From the NCBI RefSeq assembly GCF_001659785.1, contig NZ_CP015961.1, positions 806,001 to 870,000 of the forward strand: DNA of 64,000 nucleotides. The letters run 5' to 3'. Position 1 is the first letter of the stretch. Each line of letters opens with the position of its first letter. A model generated the notes under the pieces. The model ran no database searches, had not been told where the DNA came from, and was given only the letters and a program-made list of their open reading frames with translations. This DNA is from Dietzia timorensis (GTDB taxonomy: Bacteria; Actinomycetota; Actinomycetes; Mycobacteriales; Mycobacteriaceae). The translations under genes were made by a program, and so were the position numbers. Shown here piece by piece: positions 1 to 9,344 of this stretch.

Positions 1-147
1 TATAACGCCGCCGGCGGGCCTGCGGGCGTCGGCGCGGCGGTCGGCTCGGCTGTGCGCACCTCGCTCATCGCCGTCGTGACCGTGACTCTGCTGGTTTCGC
101 TCGCCGTCTACGGCAGCGACGGAAACTTCAACCTTTCGGGCGGGTAG
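1..147 (+). CDS. YrbE/MlaE-type ABC permease of the mce operon, C-terminal end only
   Basis: The window opens inside this gene; 48 codons and a TAG stop at 145-147 remain. The visible residues include YNAAGGPAGVGAAVGSAVRT and then a hydrophobic last helix ending in SLAVYGSDG. This glycine-rich segment plus terminal helix is typical of the C-terminus of YrbE (MlaE-family) integral membrane permeases, which form the channel part of Mce lipid importers. It lies 2 bases before mceA in the same direction, the usual place of the second yrbE gene (yrbEB). The start and most of the protein lie outside the window, so which YrbE copy it is rests on position alone. Confidence 0.85.
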   Translation, partial: YNAAGGPAGVGAAVGSAVRTSLIAVVTVTLLVSLAVYGSDGNFNLSGG

Positions 148-149
148 AG

Positions 150-1502
150 ATGGCGACCAGACCAGGAGACGGCCGCGACAAGCGGGCACGGGGAATCGCG
201 GGTACCGCGCTCATCCTCATCATCGGGCTGCTCACGGCGGGCGCACTCGGCCGATTCTTCGGATATTTCGAGCCGTCCGTCCCGCTCACCGTATATACGG
301 ACCGGGTCGGCCTCGTCATGGACGACGGCTCGAAAGTACGGGCACGAGGCGTCGATATCGGGCAGGTGAGCGACATCCGGCGGGAAGAGAACGTGTCCGT
401 CATCGACCTCAAAGTCAATCCCGAGCTGCTCCGCTCGGTGCCCTCCAACGCGACTGTTCACATCGGTTCGAACACGGTCTTCGGAGCCAAGGGCGTCACA
501 TTCGAGATCCCGGACAACCCGTCTCCCACCCCGATGGAGCGCGACACCGTCATCGGAGAGGCTAGTGTCACCTCCGAAGTGAATTCGATGTTCGAGCAGC
601 TCACCGATCTGCTCCAATCGATCCGTCCCGACCAACTCAACGCGACGCTCGGCGCGGTATCGAACGGCTTGTCCGGGCGAGGTGAGACCTTGGGCGACAC
701 CATCCACGACCTCAATCAGTCGTTGCAGGCGCTCAACCCCAACCTGGACACCCTCGAAAGAGATCTCGACAAGTCCGCCCAGGTGTCCAACATCTACGCC
801 GATGCGAGCGACGATCTCATGCGGCTTCTCGATTCGGGAACGGATGTCGGTCAGACCGTGGTCCAGCGCCAGCAGCAGTTCGAGGCGCTACTGGCCAATG
901 CCATCGGAACCGCTGACACCGGCAATGTCCTTCTTCGCGAGAACGGCGACGACATCATCAAGACCCTTCGCGACCTGCGAGCCACGACTTCGCTCGTTGC
1001 AGAGTATTCGCCGGCTCTCAACTGCATGATCATCGGGCTCAATCAAGGCGTCGAGGAGCACGGACAGGCGTTCGGCGGGAAGAACCAGGCGGGCCTCGTG
1101 TTCAAGGCCGGGTTCCAACAGGGAGCGAAACCCTATGAGTATCCGAAGGACTTGCCGAAGGTCAACGCCTCGACGGGCCCCCGGTGTCATGGCATGCCCA
1201 ATATGGAGCCCGGAACCAAGGCGAATTTCCTCGTCAGCGATACCGGTTCCAATGTCATGGAAGGCCAGCCCAATTCGTTCCGCGATCCGGTCGGGCCGCT
1301 CATCGGGCCGGCCATCGAGGCCGAGCCCGGCAAGCCTGCCCCGCCGGCGATCCTCCAATTGATGCTCGGCCAGACCAAGCAATACAGCAACGAGGACGAA
1401 CTCAACGCGGCGGTCGGGAACCCGGCGCCGGACGCCGACGCACCCGCGCCCGAACCCGTGCCGACACCCGAACCAGCACCCGCCGATGGAGGTGAACGAT
1501 GA
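150..1502 (+). CDS. MceA-family lipid-uptake protein
   Basis: First of six mce genes, 450 residues. An N-terminal membrane anchor lies at about residues 15-38, followed by the beta-barrel MCE domain at about 45-120 (VPLTVYTDRVGLVMDDGSKV opens it; the G-V-DIGQV turn is typical). A long helical segment then precedes a proline/alanine-rich tail near residues 425-450. MCE proteins are thought to form a hexameric tube carrying lipids or sterols across the periplasm to the YrbE permease. The ATG is 2 bases after the yrbE stop, and the gene overlaps mceB by 4 bases, implying translational coupling. The transported substrate cannot be read from sequence, so no mce1-mce4 class is assigned. Confidence 0.93.
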   Translation: MATRPGDGRDKRARGIAGTALILIIGLLTAGALGRFFGYFEPSVPLTVYTDRVGLVMDDGSKVRARGVDIGQVSDIRREENVSVIDLKVNPELLRSVPSNATVHIGSNTVFGAKGVTFEIPDNPSPTPMERDTVIGEASVTSEVNSMFEQLTDLLQSIRPDQLNATLGAVSNGLSGRGETLGDTIHDLNQSLQALNPNLDTLERDLDKSAQVSNIYADASDDLMRLLDSGTDVGQTVVQRQQQFEALLANAIGTADTGNVLLRENGDDIIKTLRDLRATTSLVAEYSPALNCMIIGLNQGVEEHGQAFGGKNQAGLVFKAGFQQGAKPYEYPKDLPKVNASTGPRCHGMPNMEPGTKANFLVSDTGSNVMEGQPNSFRDPVGPLIGPAIEAEPGKPAPPAILQLMLGQTKQYSNEDELNAAVGNPAPDADAPAPEPVPTPEPAPADGGER

Positions 1503-2530
1503 GCAAGTCCTCGAGTTCCCGCGCCCCCGTCGTGCCTCTGGCGCTGTTCACCGTCATCATGCTCGTCGTACTCGCAGGCCTCTTCGTCGTATTCAGCGAG
1601 TACCGCTCCGGTTCTTCGGTGGGATACAAGGCGACGTTCAAGGACGTCTCCCAGCTCGAAAAGGGCGATAAGGTGCGCATCGCGGGCGTCGAGGTCGGCC
1701 GAATCAAGGGGATCGACCTCGTCGCCGGAAACCTGGCACAGGTCGACTTCTCGGTCGACTCGGACCAGATCGTCTACACCGATACCGTGGCGCAGGTTCG
1801 CTATGAGAACCTCACCGGCGACCGGTACATGGAGCTCGCCCATGACGGCGGAGGAAAGGAAACCCTTGAGGAGGACGGAACCCTCCCGCTCGCACAAACC
1901 CAGCCTGCACTCGATCTCGATGCGCTGCTCGGCGGCTTCCGGCCGCTACTTCGGGCCCTCAACCCGGACGAGGTCAACCAGCTCACCGAGGCCATCATCT
2001 CGGTGTTCCAGGGCGAGAGCGGGAATGTCCAGGAACTCCTCGCGGCCACCAGCTCCCTGACCAGTACGCTCGCCAACCGCGACGAGCTCATCGGCTCGGT
2101 CATCGACAACCTCAACGTCGTCCTCGGCACCGTTGCGGAGAACAGCGGGAACGTCGACCGCATGGTCGACGATCTGCAACAGCTGATCTCCGGGCTGTCG
2201 AAGGACTCGGAGCCGATCGCGCAGTCGGTCGAACGCATTGCCGGGGCAGGACAATCGATGTCCGATCTCATCGCCGACGTACGCCCCCCACTCAAGGAGG
2301 ACATCGCCCAGGCCGACCGCGTCGCGAGCCTACTCAACGACGACGAGGAATACGTCGACACGGTGCTCGAGCGTCTGCCCTCGGACTTCGAGAAGATGTC
2401 CCGACTGGGTACCTACGGCGGTTTCTTTAACTTCTATCTCTGCGGTGTCCTCATGAGGTTCACCGCACCGGACGGCACGACGAAGTTCCTGCCGCAGTAC
2501 GAGCAGACGACGGGGAGGTGTTCGATGTGA
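1499..2530 (+). CDS. MceB-family lipid-uptake protein
   Basis: Second Mce subunit, 343 residues. A hydrophobic anchor lies at about residues 13-34, followed by the MCE domain at about 40-115, with the characteristic turn KGDKVRIAGVEVGRIKGIDL. The helical C-terminal half has repeated leucine/aspartate-rich stretches, and the protein ends at CGVLMRF and a short tail with a cysteine, as is common in MceB proteins. The start overlaps the mceA stop as ATGA, and its own stop overlaps the mceC start by one base. It should act as one of six different subunits of the periplasmic tube. Confidence 0.92.
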   Translation: MSKSSSSRAPVVPLALFTVIMLVVLAGLFVVFSEYRSGSSVGYKATFKDVSQLEKGDKVRIAGVEVGRIKGIDLVAGNLAQVDFSVDSDQIVYTDTVAQVRYENLTGDRYMELAHDGGGKETLEEDGTLPLAQTQPALDLDALLGGFRPLLRALNPDEVNQLTEAIISVFQGESGNVQELLAATSSLTSTLANRDELIGSVIDNLNVVLGTVAENSGNVDRMVDDLQQLISGLSKDSEPIAQSVERIAGAGQSMSDLIADVRPPLKEDIAQADRVASLLNDDEEYVDTVLERLPSDFEKMSRLGTYGGFFNFYLCGVLMRFTAPDGTTKFLPQYEQTTGRCSM

Positions 2531-3684
2531 TGGCAACGAAAAAGGACCCCGCCGCAGCCAAGGTCCGGAAGTCGCCGAAGGGCAAGCTCCGCTTCCGTGA
2601 TCGCGATCCTCGCTGGATCGGCATCCTCGGCGTCGCCATCTGCGCCTTGCTCATCTTCGTCTCGACGACGTACAACAAGGTCGGTTGGATCATGGGCACC
2701 CACGACGCCACCGCCTACGTCGCCGACGCAGCAGGACTCAAGAACGGCGACGAGGTTCACGTCGCAGGAATGCGGGTCGGCACCGTTCGGGACCTGAAAA
2801 TCGAGAACGGGGCGGTCCGCATCGACTTCGACATCAACCGCGACGTCGAGCTCGGGGCTGACACACGAGCGCAGATCAAAACCGACTCCCTTCTCGGCCG
2901 CCGCGCGCTCGCGGTGTTCTCCGGTGGAAGCGGGGAGCTGCCGGATCGAACGATCCCGCTCGATCGCACATCGACCCCGTATGCGCTCACCGATGCGCTC
3001 GGGGACGTGTCGAAGACCGTGGAGGAGCTCGATACCGATCAGGTAAGCGAGGCGCTCGACCAGATCTCCGAGACCATGGACGCCGCGGGGCCGGAGGTTC
3101 GCGGCGCACTCGACGGGATTACCCGCCTGTCGCGAACCCTCAATGACCGTGACGAGGAACTCAAGGAACTACTGCGCAAGGCAAGCGAGTCCACAGACGT
3201 GCTCGGTAAGCGTTCGGATCAGTTCTCGCAGCTCATCAACGATGGCAACACGCTGTTCACGGCGCTCGACGAACGAAAGCGGGCGATCGCCGATCTGATC
3301 CGCAACGTCGACGCACTCGCCATCCAGCTGTCCGGCCTCGTGCAGGACAACGAGGCGCAGCTCGGCCCGGCGCTCGACAAGGTCGAGAAGGTCTCGGACC
3401 AGCTCATCCGCAATAAGGACAACATCGACCTGGGACTGCGCCGGATGGGGCCGTACTCGACCCCACTGGGCGAAGCCGTCGCCTCGGGGCCCTGGTTCAA
3501 CGCCTATATCTCCAACCTGAGCCTGCCGCACTACACCCAGTCGCTGTTCCACGATCTCGCGCCGGCGCTCGACCCCAACACCGGCCCGCAGCCTCCACTG
3601 GAACGTGAACCCACCATGCCGGGCGCTCCCGAGATCAACATCCTCGACGAGTTCCCGGGCTGGGGAGAGGGGCGAACGCCATGA
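2530..3684 (+). CDS. MceC-family lipid-uptake protein
   Basis: Third Mce subunit, 384 residues from ATG 2530. That ATG shares a base with the mceB TGA stop and has GGGAGG about nine bases upstream; an in-frame GTG at 2518 would add four residues and is less well placed. The N-terminus is basic (KKDPAAAKVRKSPKGK) before a membrane helix at about residues 34-53. The MCE domain follows at about 58-130, and a long coiled helical region with many charged heptads covers about 150-330. The tail is proline-rich. The stop overlaps the mceD start by 4 bases. Confidence 0.92.
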   Translation: MATKKDPAAAKVRKSPKGKLRFRDRDPRWIGILGVAICALLIFVSTTYNKVGWIMGTHDATAYVADAAGLKNGDEVHVAGMRVGTVRDLKIENGAVRIDFDINRDVELGADTRAQIKTDSLLGRRALAVFSGGSGELPDRTIPLDRTSTPYALTDALGDVSKTVEELDTDQVSEALDQISETMDAAGPEVRGALDGITRLSRTLNDRDEELKELLRKASESTDVLGKRSDQFSQLINDGNTLFTALDERKRAIADLIRNVDALAIQLSGLVQDNEAQLGPALDKVEKVSDQLIRNKDNIDLGLRRMGPYSTPLGEAVASGPWFNAYISNLSLPHYTQSLFHDLAPALDPNTGPQPPLEREPTMPGAPEINILDEFPGWGEGRTP

Positions 3685-4946
3685 GAACGCTAGGAAAGGG
3701 CGTCAAGTTCATCGCCGTGGTCGCGATCATCGCGCTCGTCGTCGCCGGCGCGTGGTGGCTGTGGAACCGCGCCGAGCACAAGACGATCACCGCCGAGTTC
3801 GCCTCCACGAAGGGCGTGTACCCGGGCGACTCAGTGCGCATGCTCGGCGTCGATATCGGGGCGATCACCGATATCAAGGCCGAGGACGGCAAATCCAAGG
3901 TCACCATGGAGATCGACGCGGATCAGCCTGTCCCCGCGGACGCCGACGCGGTGCTCGTCGCCCAGTCTCTCGTGGCGGAGCGGTTCATTCAGCTCACACC
4001 CGCATATGACGGCGGAGAGCAGATCCACGATGGCGCCGTCATCCCGACAGACAAGACGGCGATCCCCGTGGAGTGGGATGAGATCAAGAACGAGCTCATG
4101 TCACTCTCCACGGCGCTCGGTCCCACAGACGACAACCCCGACGGCACGCTGTCGGATTTCGTCGACGCCTCAGACGAGATGTTCGACGGCAACGGTCAAC
4201 GCGCGCGCCGCACCCTCGAGGAGCTGTCCTCGACCATGGAGACGCTGAGCCAGGGGCGCACCGACCTGTTCTCGACGGTGCAGAACCTGCAGCTGTTCGT
4301 CAGCGCGCTGTCCAACAGCGAGGATCAGATCGTCGCATTCTCCGGACGGCTCGCCTCGGTCACGGACGTGCTCAACGAGTCGACCGGCGACCTCGACAAC
4401 GCGCTCATCGACCTGGACGTGGCGCTCCAGGACGTCGACAGGTTCCTCGGCAACAACTCGGACAAAATCACCCGCGGAGTGGACAAACTCGGCCAGGCAA
4501 CGAACGTCCTTCGCGACCGGCGCGAGGAAGTCGAAAACCTCCTCCACGTCGGCCCGACGGCGATGGCCAATTTCTACAACATCTATCACCCCTACCAGGG
4601 CACGCTCAACGGTGTGTTGGCGCCGCAATGGCTGTCGAACCCCATGCAGTTCGTATGTGGCGCGATCCAGGCGGTCGCCAACAACACCGCGCAGAGCGAT
4701 GCGCAGCTGTGCCAGTCCTACCTTGCGCCGATGCTCAATCAGATCGCGATGAACTACCCGGACGTCAAACTTGCGACGCCGCGTACGCCGACGGCGGCCG
4801 CGGACCAGATCGACAACGGCCAGAAGCCCGGCACGCAGACCCCGCCGGGTGTGCAACCGCCCTCGGACTCGCCCGCGGCGCGGGGGAATGACGTCGAGGC
4901 AGGCGCAGACCTGACTTCTCTACTCTCACCCGGAGGTGGACGATGA
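3681..4946 (+). CDS. MceD-family lipid-uptake protein
   Basis: Fourth Mce subunit, 421 residues. One N-terminal membrane helix (about residues 9-29) is followed by an MCE domain (about 34-110, with VRMLGVDIGAITDIKAEDGK), a helical domain and a proline-rich low-complexity tail (about 360-421). It is joined to both neighbours by 4-bp ATGA overlaps. MceD proteins of other species often carry the longest C-terminal tail, which fits. Its role is inferred from the family: part of the heteromeric lipid conduit in the envelope. Confidence 0.92.
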   Translation: MRTLGKGVKFIAVVAIIALVVAGAWWLWNRAEHKTITAEFASTKGVYPGDSVRMLGVDIGAITDIKAEDGKSKVTMEIDADQPVPADADAVLVAQSLVAERFIQLTPAYDGGEQIHDGAVIPTDKTAIPVEWDEIKNELMSLSTALGPTDDNPDGTLSDFVDASDEMFDGNGQRARRTLEELSSTMETLSQGRTDLFSTVQNLQLFVSALSNSEDQIVAFSGRLASVTDVLNESTGDLDNALIDLDVALQDVDRFLGNNSDKITRGVDKLGQATNVLRDRREEVENLLHVGPTAMANFYNIYHPYQGTLNGVLAPQWLSNPMQFVCGAIQAVANNTAQSDAQLCQSYLAPMLNQIAMNYPDVKLATPRTPTAAADQIDNGQKPGTQTPPGVQPPSDSPAARGNDVEAGADLTSLLSPGGGR

Positions 4947-6193
4947 CGCGCCGACCACGTTCAACCGGCCGGCCGCCGAAGCCTCGCCCCGCAAGCAGGC
5001 GGGCGGTACAGGCGGGCGCGCTCGCGACGTCCGCCGTCATCGTGCTGGGAGGTTGCAGTTGGCAGGGGCTGAACTCCGTGGCGCTCCCGGGTGCCGCCGG
5101 GCGCGGGGACGGTGCGTTCGAAGTCACGGTGCACATGCCGGATGTGACGACGCTGACCCGGAACTCCCCGGTGCGGATCGGGGATGTCGAGGTCGGTTCG
5201 ATCTCCGATATCGTCGCCCGCGACTACGAAGCGGTGCTCACGCTCTCGCTCGACAAGGAAGTGAAGATGCCCGCGAATACGTGGGCGAAGGTGGGCCAGA
5301 CCTCGTTGCTCGGTTCGCAGCATCTCGAACTCACCCCGCCGCCGGAGGAGAAGCCTACGGGCGAGCTCAAGGGCGGCGACGTCATCCCCATCGAGCGAGC
5401 CGGCACCTATCCGACGACAGAACAGACACTCGCGGCGCTGTCCGTGGTGCTTTCGGGCGGCGGGCTTCAGCAGATCGAGGACATCGCGCATGAGCTCAAC
5501 CAGGCCCTCGACGATGGCCGGGTCACCGACGCGAAAGCCGTGATCGGCGAGCTCAACGACACGGTATCGACCCTCGATCGCCAGCGCGATTCGATCGTCG
5601 AGGCCATCGAGGGGCTCGACCGGCTCTCGGGCACCGTCGCCGAACAGAACGACACCCTCGGCAAGGCGCTCACCCAGATGCCCGAGGCGACGACGCTGTT
5701 GCGTGAGCAACGAGACCAGCTCTCCGGCGCTTTGGTCGGGCTCGGTGACCTTGGCGCTCGTGCGACGACCGTCGCCAACCTCGCAGGCCCCGACCTCGTG
5801 GAAAACCTCAACAGCCTGACCCCGACGCTCGCCCAGCTTGCCGATACCGGCAGGAACCTGACCCGGGTGATGAACATCTTGATCACCTTCCCGTTCCCGC
5901 AGAACGGCATGGACAACTTCCTCAAGGGCGACTTCGCCAACCTCTACATCGACGCTGACGTCACAGGCGACAGAATGGCCGAAACCTTCTTCCTGGGCAC
6001 GGACATGGGCGATCGCATGGCAGGCCTGGAAGGGGTGGTTGGCCTCGCCCCGGCGCCGATGGCAAGCGCCGATCCGTATGCGATGGACGTGCCGGAGGGG
6101 CAGCAACACTACAACGGTGACGGGGCAGAGGGCGCGGCTGGTGCCGGCGCTCCCGCTCCCGCGCCCGCACCCGGTGGAGGTGGTCAGCCATGA
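4943..6193 (+). CDS. MceE-family lipoprotein of the mce operon
   Basis: Fifth Mce subunit, 416 residues. Unlike its neighbours it has a lipoprotein signal peptide: a basic N-terminus, a short hydrophobic core and a lipobox LGGC with the acceptor cysteine at about residue 38. This matches MceE/LprK-type proteins, which are lipid-anchored to the outer face of the plasma membrane. The MCE domain follows at about residues 55-130. The C-terminus is an alanine/proline/glycine run (about 395-416). The gene overlaps mceD and mceF by 4 bases. Confidence 0.93.
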   Translation: MTRRPRSTGRPPKPRPASRRAVQAGALATSAVIVLGGCSWQGLNSVALPGAAGRGDGAFEVTVHMPDVTTLTRNSPVRIGDVEVGSISDIVARDYEAVLTLSLDKEVKMPANTWAKVGQTSLLGSQHLELTPPPEEKPTGELKGGDVIPIERAGTYPTTEQTLAALSVVLSGGGLQQIEDIAHELNQALDDGRVTDAKAVIGELNDTVSTLDRQRDSIVEAIEGLDRLSGTVAEQNDTLGKALTQMPEATTLLREQRDQLSGALVGLGDLGARATTVANLAGPDLVENLNSLTPTLAQLADTGRNLTRVMNILITFPFPQNGMDNFLKGDFANLYIDADVTGDRMAETFFLGTDMGDRMAGLEGVVGLAPAPMASADPYAMDVPEGQQHYNGDGAEGAAGAGAPAPAPAPGGGGQP

Positions 6194-7632
6194 TGTCCAA
6201 ACAGGTGAAGTGGCAGCTGGTGTTTTTCGCGATCATCACAGTGATCGGGCTGACTGCGATGTCCGTGGTCTACCTCAAGCTGCCGCAGCGATTCGGCTTC
6301 GACCGGGTGGACGTTGCGCTCGAGATGCCGGTCACCGGCGGCTTGTACCAGAATGCCAACGTCTCCTACCTCGGCAATACGGTCGGCACCGTCGAGGAGG
6401 TCAATCTCAACCCCGATGGCGTCCGCGCGAACCTCTATATCGAGGACAGTGCCAATCTTCCCAACAACGTCCGAGCTGAGATCCGCAGTGTGTCCGCGGT
6501 GGGCGAGCAGTATGTTGACCTCATCCCCGTTGGCGCGCCCGATGGGGAGCTCGAGAGCGGCACCGTGCTGCGCGGAGACCAGGTGTCGCTGCCGCAGGGG
6601 ATGGGCCCGGTACTCGATCAGGCGACCGCGCTCCTCGCGAGCGTCAACAACGAGAAGATGCGCAATGTTCTCCAGGAGAGCTTTGATGCCTTCGCGGGCA
6701 GCGAGCAGGACATGCAGCGACTCATTGACTCGTCGAGGCTGTTCGTGCAAGAGGCCAACAACAACTCCGAGGCGGTAAATGCCCTGATCCGGGACGCCGA
6801 GCCGCTGCTCAACTCGCAGATCCGTTCGGAGGATTCCCTGAAGAAGTGGATCGACAATCTCGCGAACGTCACCGATCAACTCCGCGAGAACCGGCCGCAG
6901 CTCGAGAGCATCCTCGACAATGGACCGGAGATGCTCGCCAAGACCCAGCGCACGATGGATGAGCTGCAACCAGTCCTGCCGGTGCTGGTCGCCAATCTCA
7001 TGTCGCTCGGCGAGGTCGGCGTCGTCTACAACCGTTCGCTTGAGCAGCTCCTCGTGCTGTATCCGGCGATCGTCTCGGCGCTCCTCACCGCCATCGACGG
7101 CGGAAAGGATGCCGATTCCATCAAGGTCGATTTCAACCTGCAGCTCAATAACCCGCCGCCGTGCACCACGGGCTTTATTCCCGCGGCCGACCAGCGCTCG
7201 CCGGCCGACCTGTCGGTTCCCGCGCAGATCAACGGTCTGTACTGCAAGGTTCCCTCCGACGCGGCAACGACGGTGCGCGGAGCACGAAACCTGCCGTGTA
7301 TGGAATTCCCGGATCGCCGTGGCGCGTCCGTGCAGCAGTGCCGAGAGGGCGGCTACGGCCCGGAAGACGTGCTCGGAGACAATCCGCCCGATAACAGCGA
7401 GGTCGGCCCGCCGCAGACCGAGCTTCCCGACGTGGGGCTGCAGGACTGGCCGGCCGGTGGTCAGGATCCAAACACCTACGCGACCTCGGCGGCCATGTAC
7501 GACCCGGATACCGGAGAGTATGTAGCCTCTGACGGGAAGACCTACTCCCAGTCCGATCTGGGGAAGAACACGGCACTCGCGTCCGGCGCTTCGATGACGG
7601 ATGCCGTGCTGAACGGAGTGAAGGTAAGTTGA
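6190..7632 (+). CDS. MceF-family lipid-uptake protein
   Basis: Sixth and longest Mce subunit, 480 residues. The anchor helix is at about residues 6-25 and the MCE domain at about 33-110 (GGLYQNANVSYLGNTVGTVE marks its start). The helical region is long, and the extended C-terminal part has several cysteines (for example in NPPPCTTGF, GLYCKVPSD, NLPCMEFPD and VQQCREGG) that could form disulfides in the periplasm. Start and stop overlap the adjacent genes by 4 bases. Two ATG codons in tandem (6190 and 6193) are both possible; the first gives the ATGA overlap. It completes the canonical A-F set. Confidence 0.92.
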   Translation: MMSKQVKWQLVFFAIITVIGLTAMSVVYLKLPQRFGFDRVDVALEMPVTGGLYQNANVSYLGNTVGTVEEVNLNPDGVRANLYIEDSANLPNNVRAEIRSVSAVGEQYVDLIPVGAPDGELESGTVLRGDQVSLPQGMGPVLDQATALLASVNNEKMRNVLQESFDAFAGSEQDMQRLIDSSRLFVQEANNNSEAVNALIRDAEPLLNSQIRSEDSLKKWIDNLANVTDQLRENRPQLESILDNGPEMLAKTQRTMDELQPVLPVLVANLMSLGEVGVVYNRSLEQLLVLYPAIVSALLTAIDGGKDADSIKVDFNLQLNNPPPCTTGFIPAADQRSPADLSVPAQINGLYCKVPSDAATTVRGARNLPCMEFPDRRGASVQQCREGGYGPEDVLGDNPPDNSEVGPPQTELPDVGLQDWPAGGQDPNTYATSAAMYDPDTGEYVASDGKTYSQSDLGKNTALASGASMTDAVLNGVKVS

Positions 7633-8294
7633 GCCGAGCACTAGCGTCCCGCAAGGCGCTCATCGTGGCGGCCGCGGTCGCCCTGGTCGCGCTCGTCGTG
7701 GCATTGGTGGGGGCCTATATGGCCCTCGATGCACGCGCCGAGGCGAACGAGGTCCGCACCGCGCGCGCCGCTACTTATGAGCAGCAGACCGACGCCGTCA
7801 ACCTCGCCACGAAGGTCATGACCAACCTGATGACCATCCGCCAGGACACGATCGCCGAGGACGTCGACAAGATCGAGGCCGATATCGACGGTGATTTCGC
7901 AAGCCAGTTCAGTCCGCGCAGGGACTCGTACGAGAGCATCGTCGAGCTCAATAAGGTTGTCGCCGAGGGGTCCGTTGTAGCCGCCGGCCTGGAGAACCAG
8001 ACCACCGACGGGGACGGTAAGACCCAGTACAACATCGTCATGGCGGTTGACCAGCAGATCCAGAATCAACCTGGCGGCGACTCAGATGGCGCCGATAAGG
8101 ACGACAAGGGCGACGAAGACGACAAATCCGATGACGCGGCGAAGGACTCCGGCACCGGCGACGATGCCGCGGCAGAGAACGATCCCACGGCGAGTGCGGG
8201 AGATCCCAACGCGCACACGTACCGTGTCCGAGTGGTGGTTACCCCGAATGACGACGGAGTGCTGAAGGTGACAGGGGTGAACTTTATCCCGTGA
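7629..8294 (+). CDS. Mce-associated membrane protein with acidic insert
   Basis: 221 residues from a TTG start overlapping the mceF TGA. A single transmembrane helix (about residues 9-33) is followed by a domain resembling Mce-associated (Mas) proteins, the NTF2-like periplasmic partners usually found after mceF (YEQQTDAVNLATKVMTNLMT region). A striking run of Asp, Lys and Gly (about residues 143-195) interrupts the domain before the conserved end THTYRVRVVV-like strand and GVNFIP. Members of this family are believed to stabilise the Mce complex. The TTG start is chosen because it gives the same 4-bp coupling as the rest of the operon. Confidence 0.82.
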   Translation: MSRALASRKALIVAAAVALVALVVALVGAYMALDARAEANEVRTARAATYEQQTDAVNLATKVMTNLMTIRQDTIAEDVDKIEADIDGDFASQFSPRRDSYESIVELNKVVAEGSVVAAGLENQTTDGDGKTQYNIVMAVDQQIQNQPGGDSDGADKDDKGDEDDKSDDAAKDSGTGDDAAAENDPTASAGDPNAHTYRVRVVVTPNDDGVLKVTGVNFIP

Positions 8295-9325
8295 GCGATT
8301 CAACCAGCGACGCGATGGGTGCCGCAGACGATCCCCGCCGGCTTCGCCGGGCGGAAAAGGCGGCGCGCAAGGCGCAGAAGGCGCAAGACAGGGCGGACAA
8401 GGCGCGGCGGGAGGCACTCGAGGCCGTGCGCGCGAGCGGTTTCGACGTCAAAGAACGTGAAGACACCACCGTCGAAGCCGACGACGCCGAGTCGAACGAC
8501 GGGGCTACCACAACCCCCGCCCGAGACGGCGCGGCCGAAAACGCTTCGCGGAACACGTCCGAGAAGGGCGCTACCCGAGGCGTCAAGACTGGCGAGACCG
8601 ATTCCGACGAGAATAACGTCAGCACAAAGGACGCCGACTCGAAGCCTTCCGGCGTAAAAGACTCCCGTAACAAGGAACCCGGCCCAGGGAAGTCCACCGT
8701 GGACGAACCCGCCGATGGCACGGGCATCGAAGGGGGCGGCAAAGGCACTCCGACGTCAGCGACACAACGGGCGAAGGGACGCGGAACGCCTCGGCAGGCA
8801 CCGAAGAAAGAGGGCAACCCGAAACTCGCTTCCGCCTTACTCGCGGTTGCCGCGGTGCTCGCCGTGGTCGCGGTCGTCAGTTGGGTGGGCTACGGAAGCC
8901 AACGAGAGGCTGTCGCAAGCGAGCAGGCGGAGACCAATGCCCCTTATGAGGCCGCCGACGCGGCGCGCACGATCGTGACCAACATGTTCACCTACGACTC
9001 CGAGGGCGTCGATGAACAGCTGGGCCGTGTCGAACCGCAGCTCACCGGAGAAGCAGCGAAGGAGTTCCGCGAGACCACCAGACCACAGGTCGCCTCCCTT
9101 GCCAAGGAGACCGAGGCGAATTCGTACGCCACGGTCGCTGCAGTCGGGCTCGAAGACCGGATCGACAGCGACCACGTGGTGACCGTGGTCATGCTCAACC
9201 GAATGGTGTCGACGAAGGAGAATCCGGAGGCTCAGAGCTCGTCGACGCGGCTTAGGGTCAGTGTCGACCGCGTCGAAGACGGCGACGGCAAGACGTGGAA
9301 GGTGTCCAAGGTCGAGGTGCTCTAG
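8291..9325 (+). CDS. Mce-associated membrane protein with long charged N-terminal tail
   Basis: Last gene of the operon, 344 residues from GTG, overlapping the previous stop by 4 bases. The first ~175 residues are a low-complexity, highly charged cytoplasmic tail: a Lys/Arg/Ala-rich stretch (about residues 12-50) and then Asp/Thr/Ser-rich sequence. A transmembrane helix follows at about 178-201 and then a ~140-residue extracytoplasmic domain like other Mas proteins, ending in a WKVSKVEVL strand. The tail is not typical for the family as I know it. The stop is 20 bases from the convergent otsA stop; the gap holds a GC-only palindrome (9327-9338) that could help end transcription. Confidence 0.8.
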   Translation: MSDSTSDAMGAADDPRRLRRAEKAARKAQKAQDRADKARREALEAVRASGFDVKEREDTTVEADDAESNDGATTTPARDGAAENASRNTSEKGATRGVKTGETDSDENNVSTKDADSKPSGVKDSRNKEPGPGKSTVDEPADGTGIEGGGKGTPTSATQRAKGRGTPRQAPKKEGNPKLASALLAVAAVLAVVAVVSWVGYGSQREAVASEQAETNAPYEAADAARTIVTNMFTYDSEGVDEQLGRVEPQLTGEAAKEFRETTRPQVASLAKETEANSYATVAAVGLEDRIDSDHVVTVVMLNRMVSTKENPEAQSSSTRLRVSVDRVEDGDGKTWKVSKVEVL

Positions 9326-9344
9326 CCCGCCGCGGCGGCCGGAA

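Noticed and set aside
9327-9338. CCGCCGCGGCGG palindrome as an operator between the Mce-associated gene and otsA
   Set aside because: It lies between two convergent stop codons, so a regulatory role at a promoter is unlikely; at most it aids termination.
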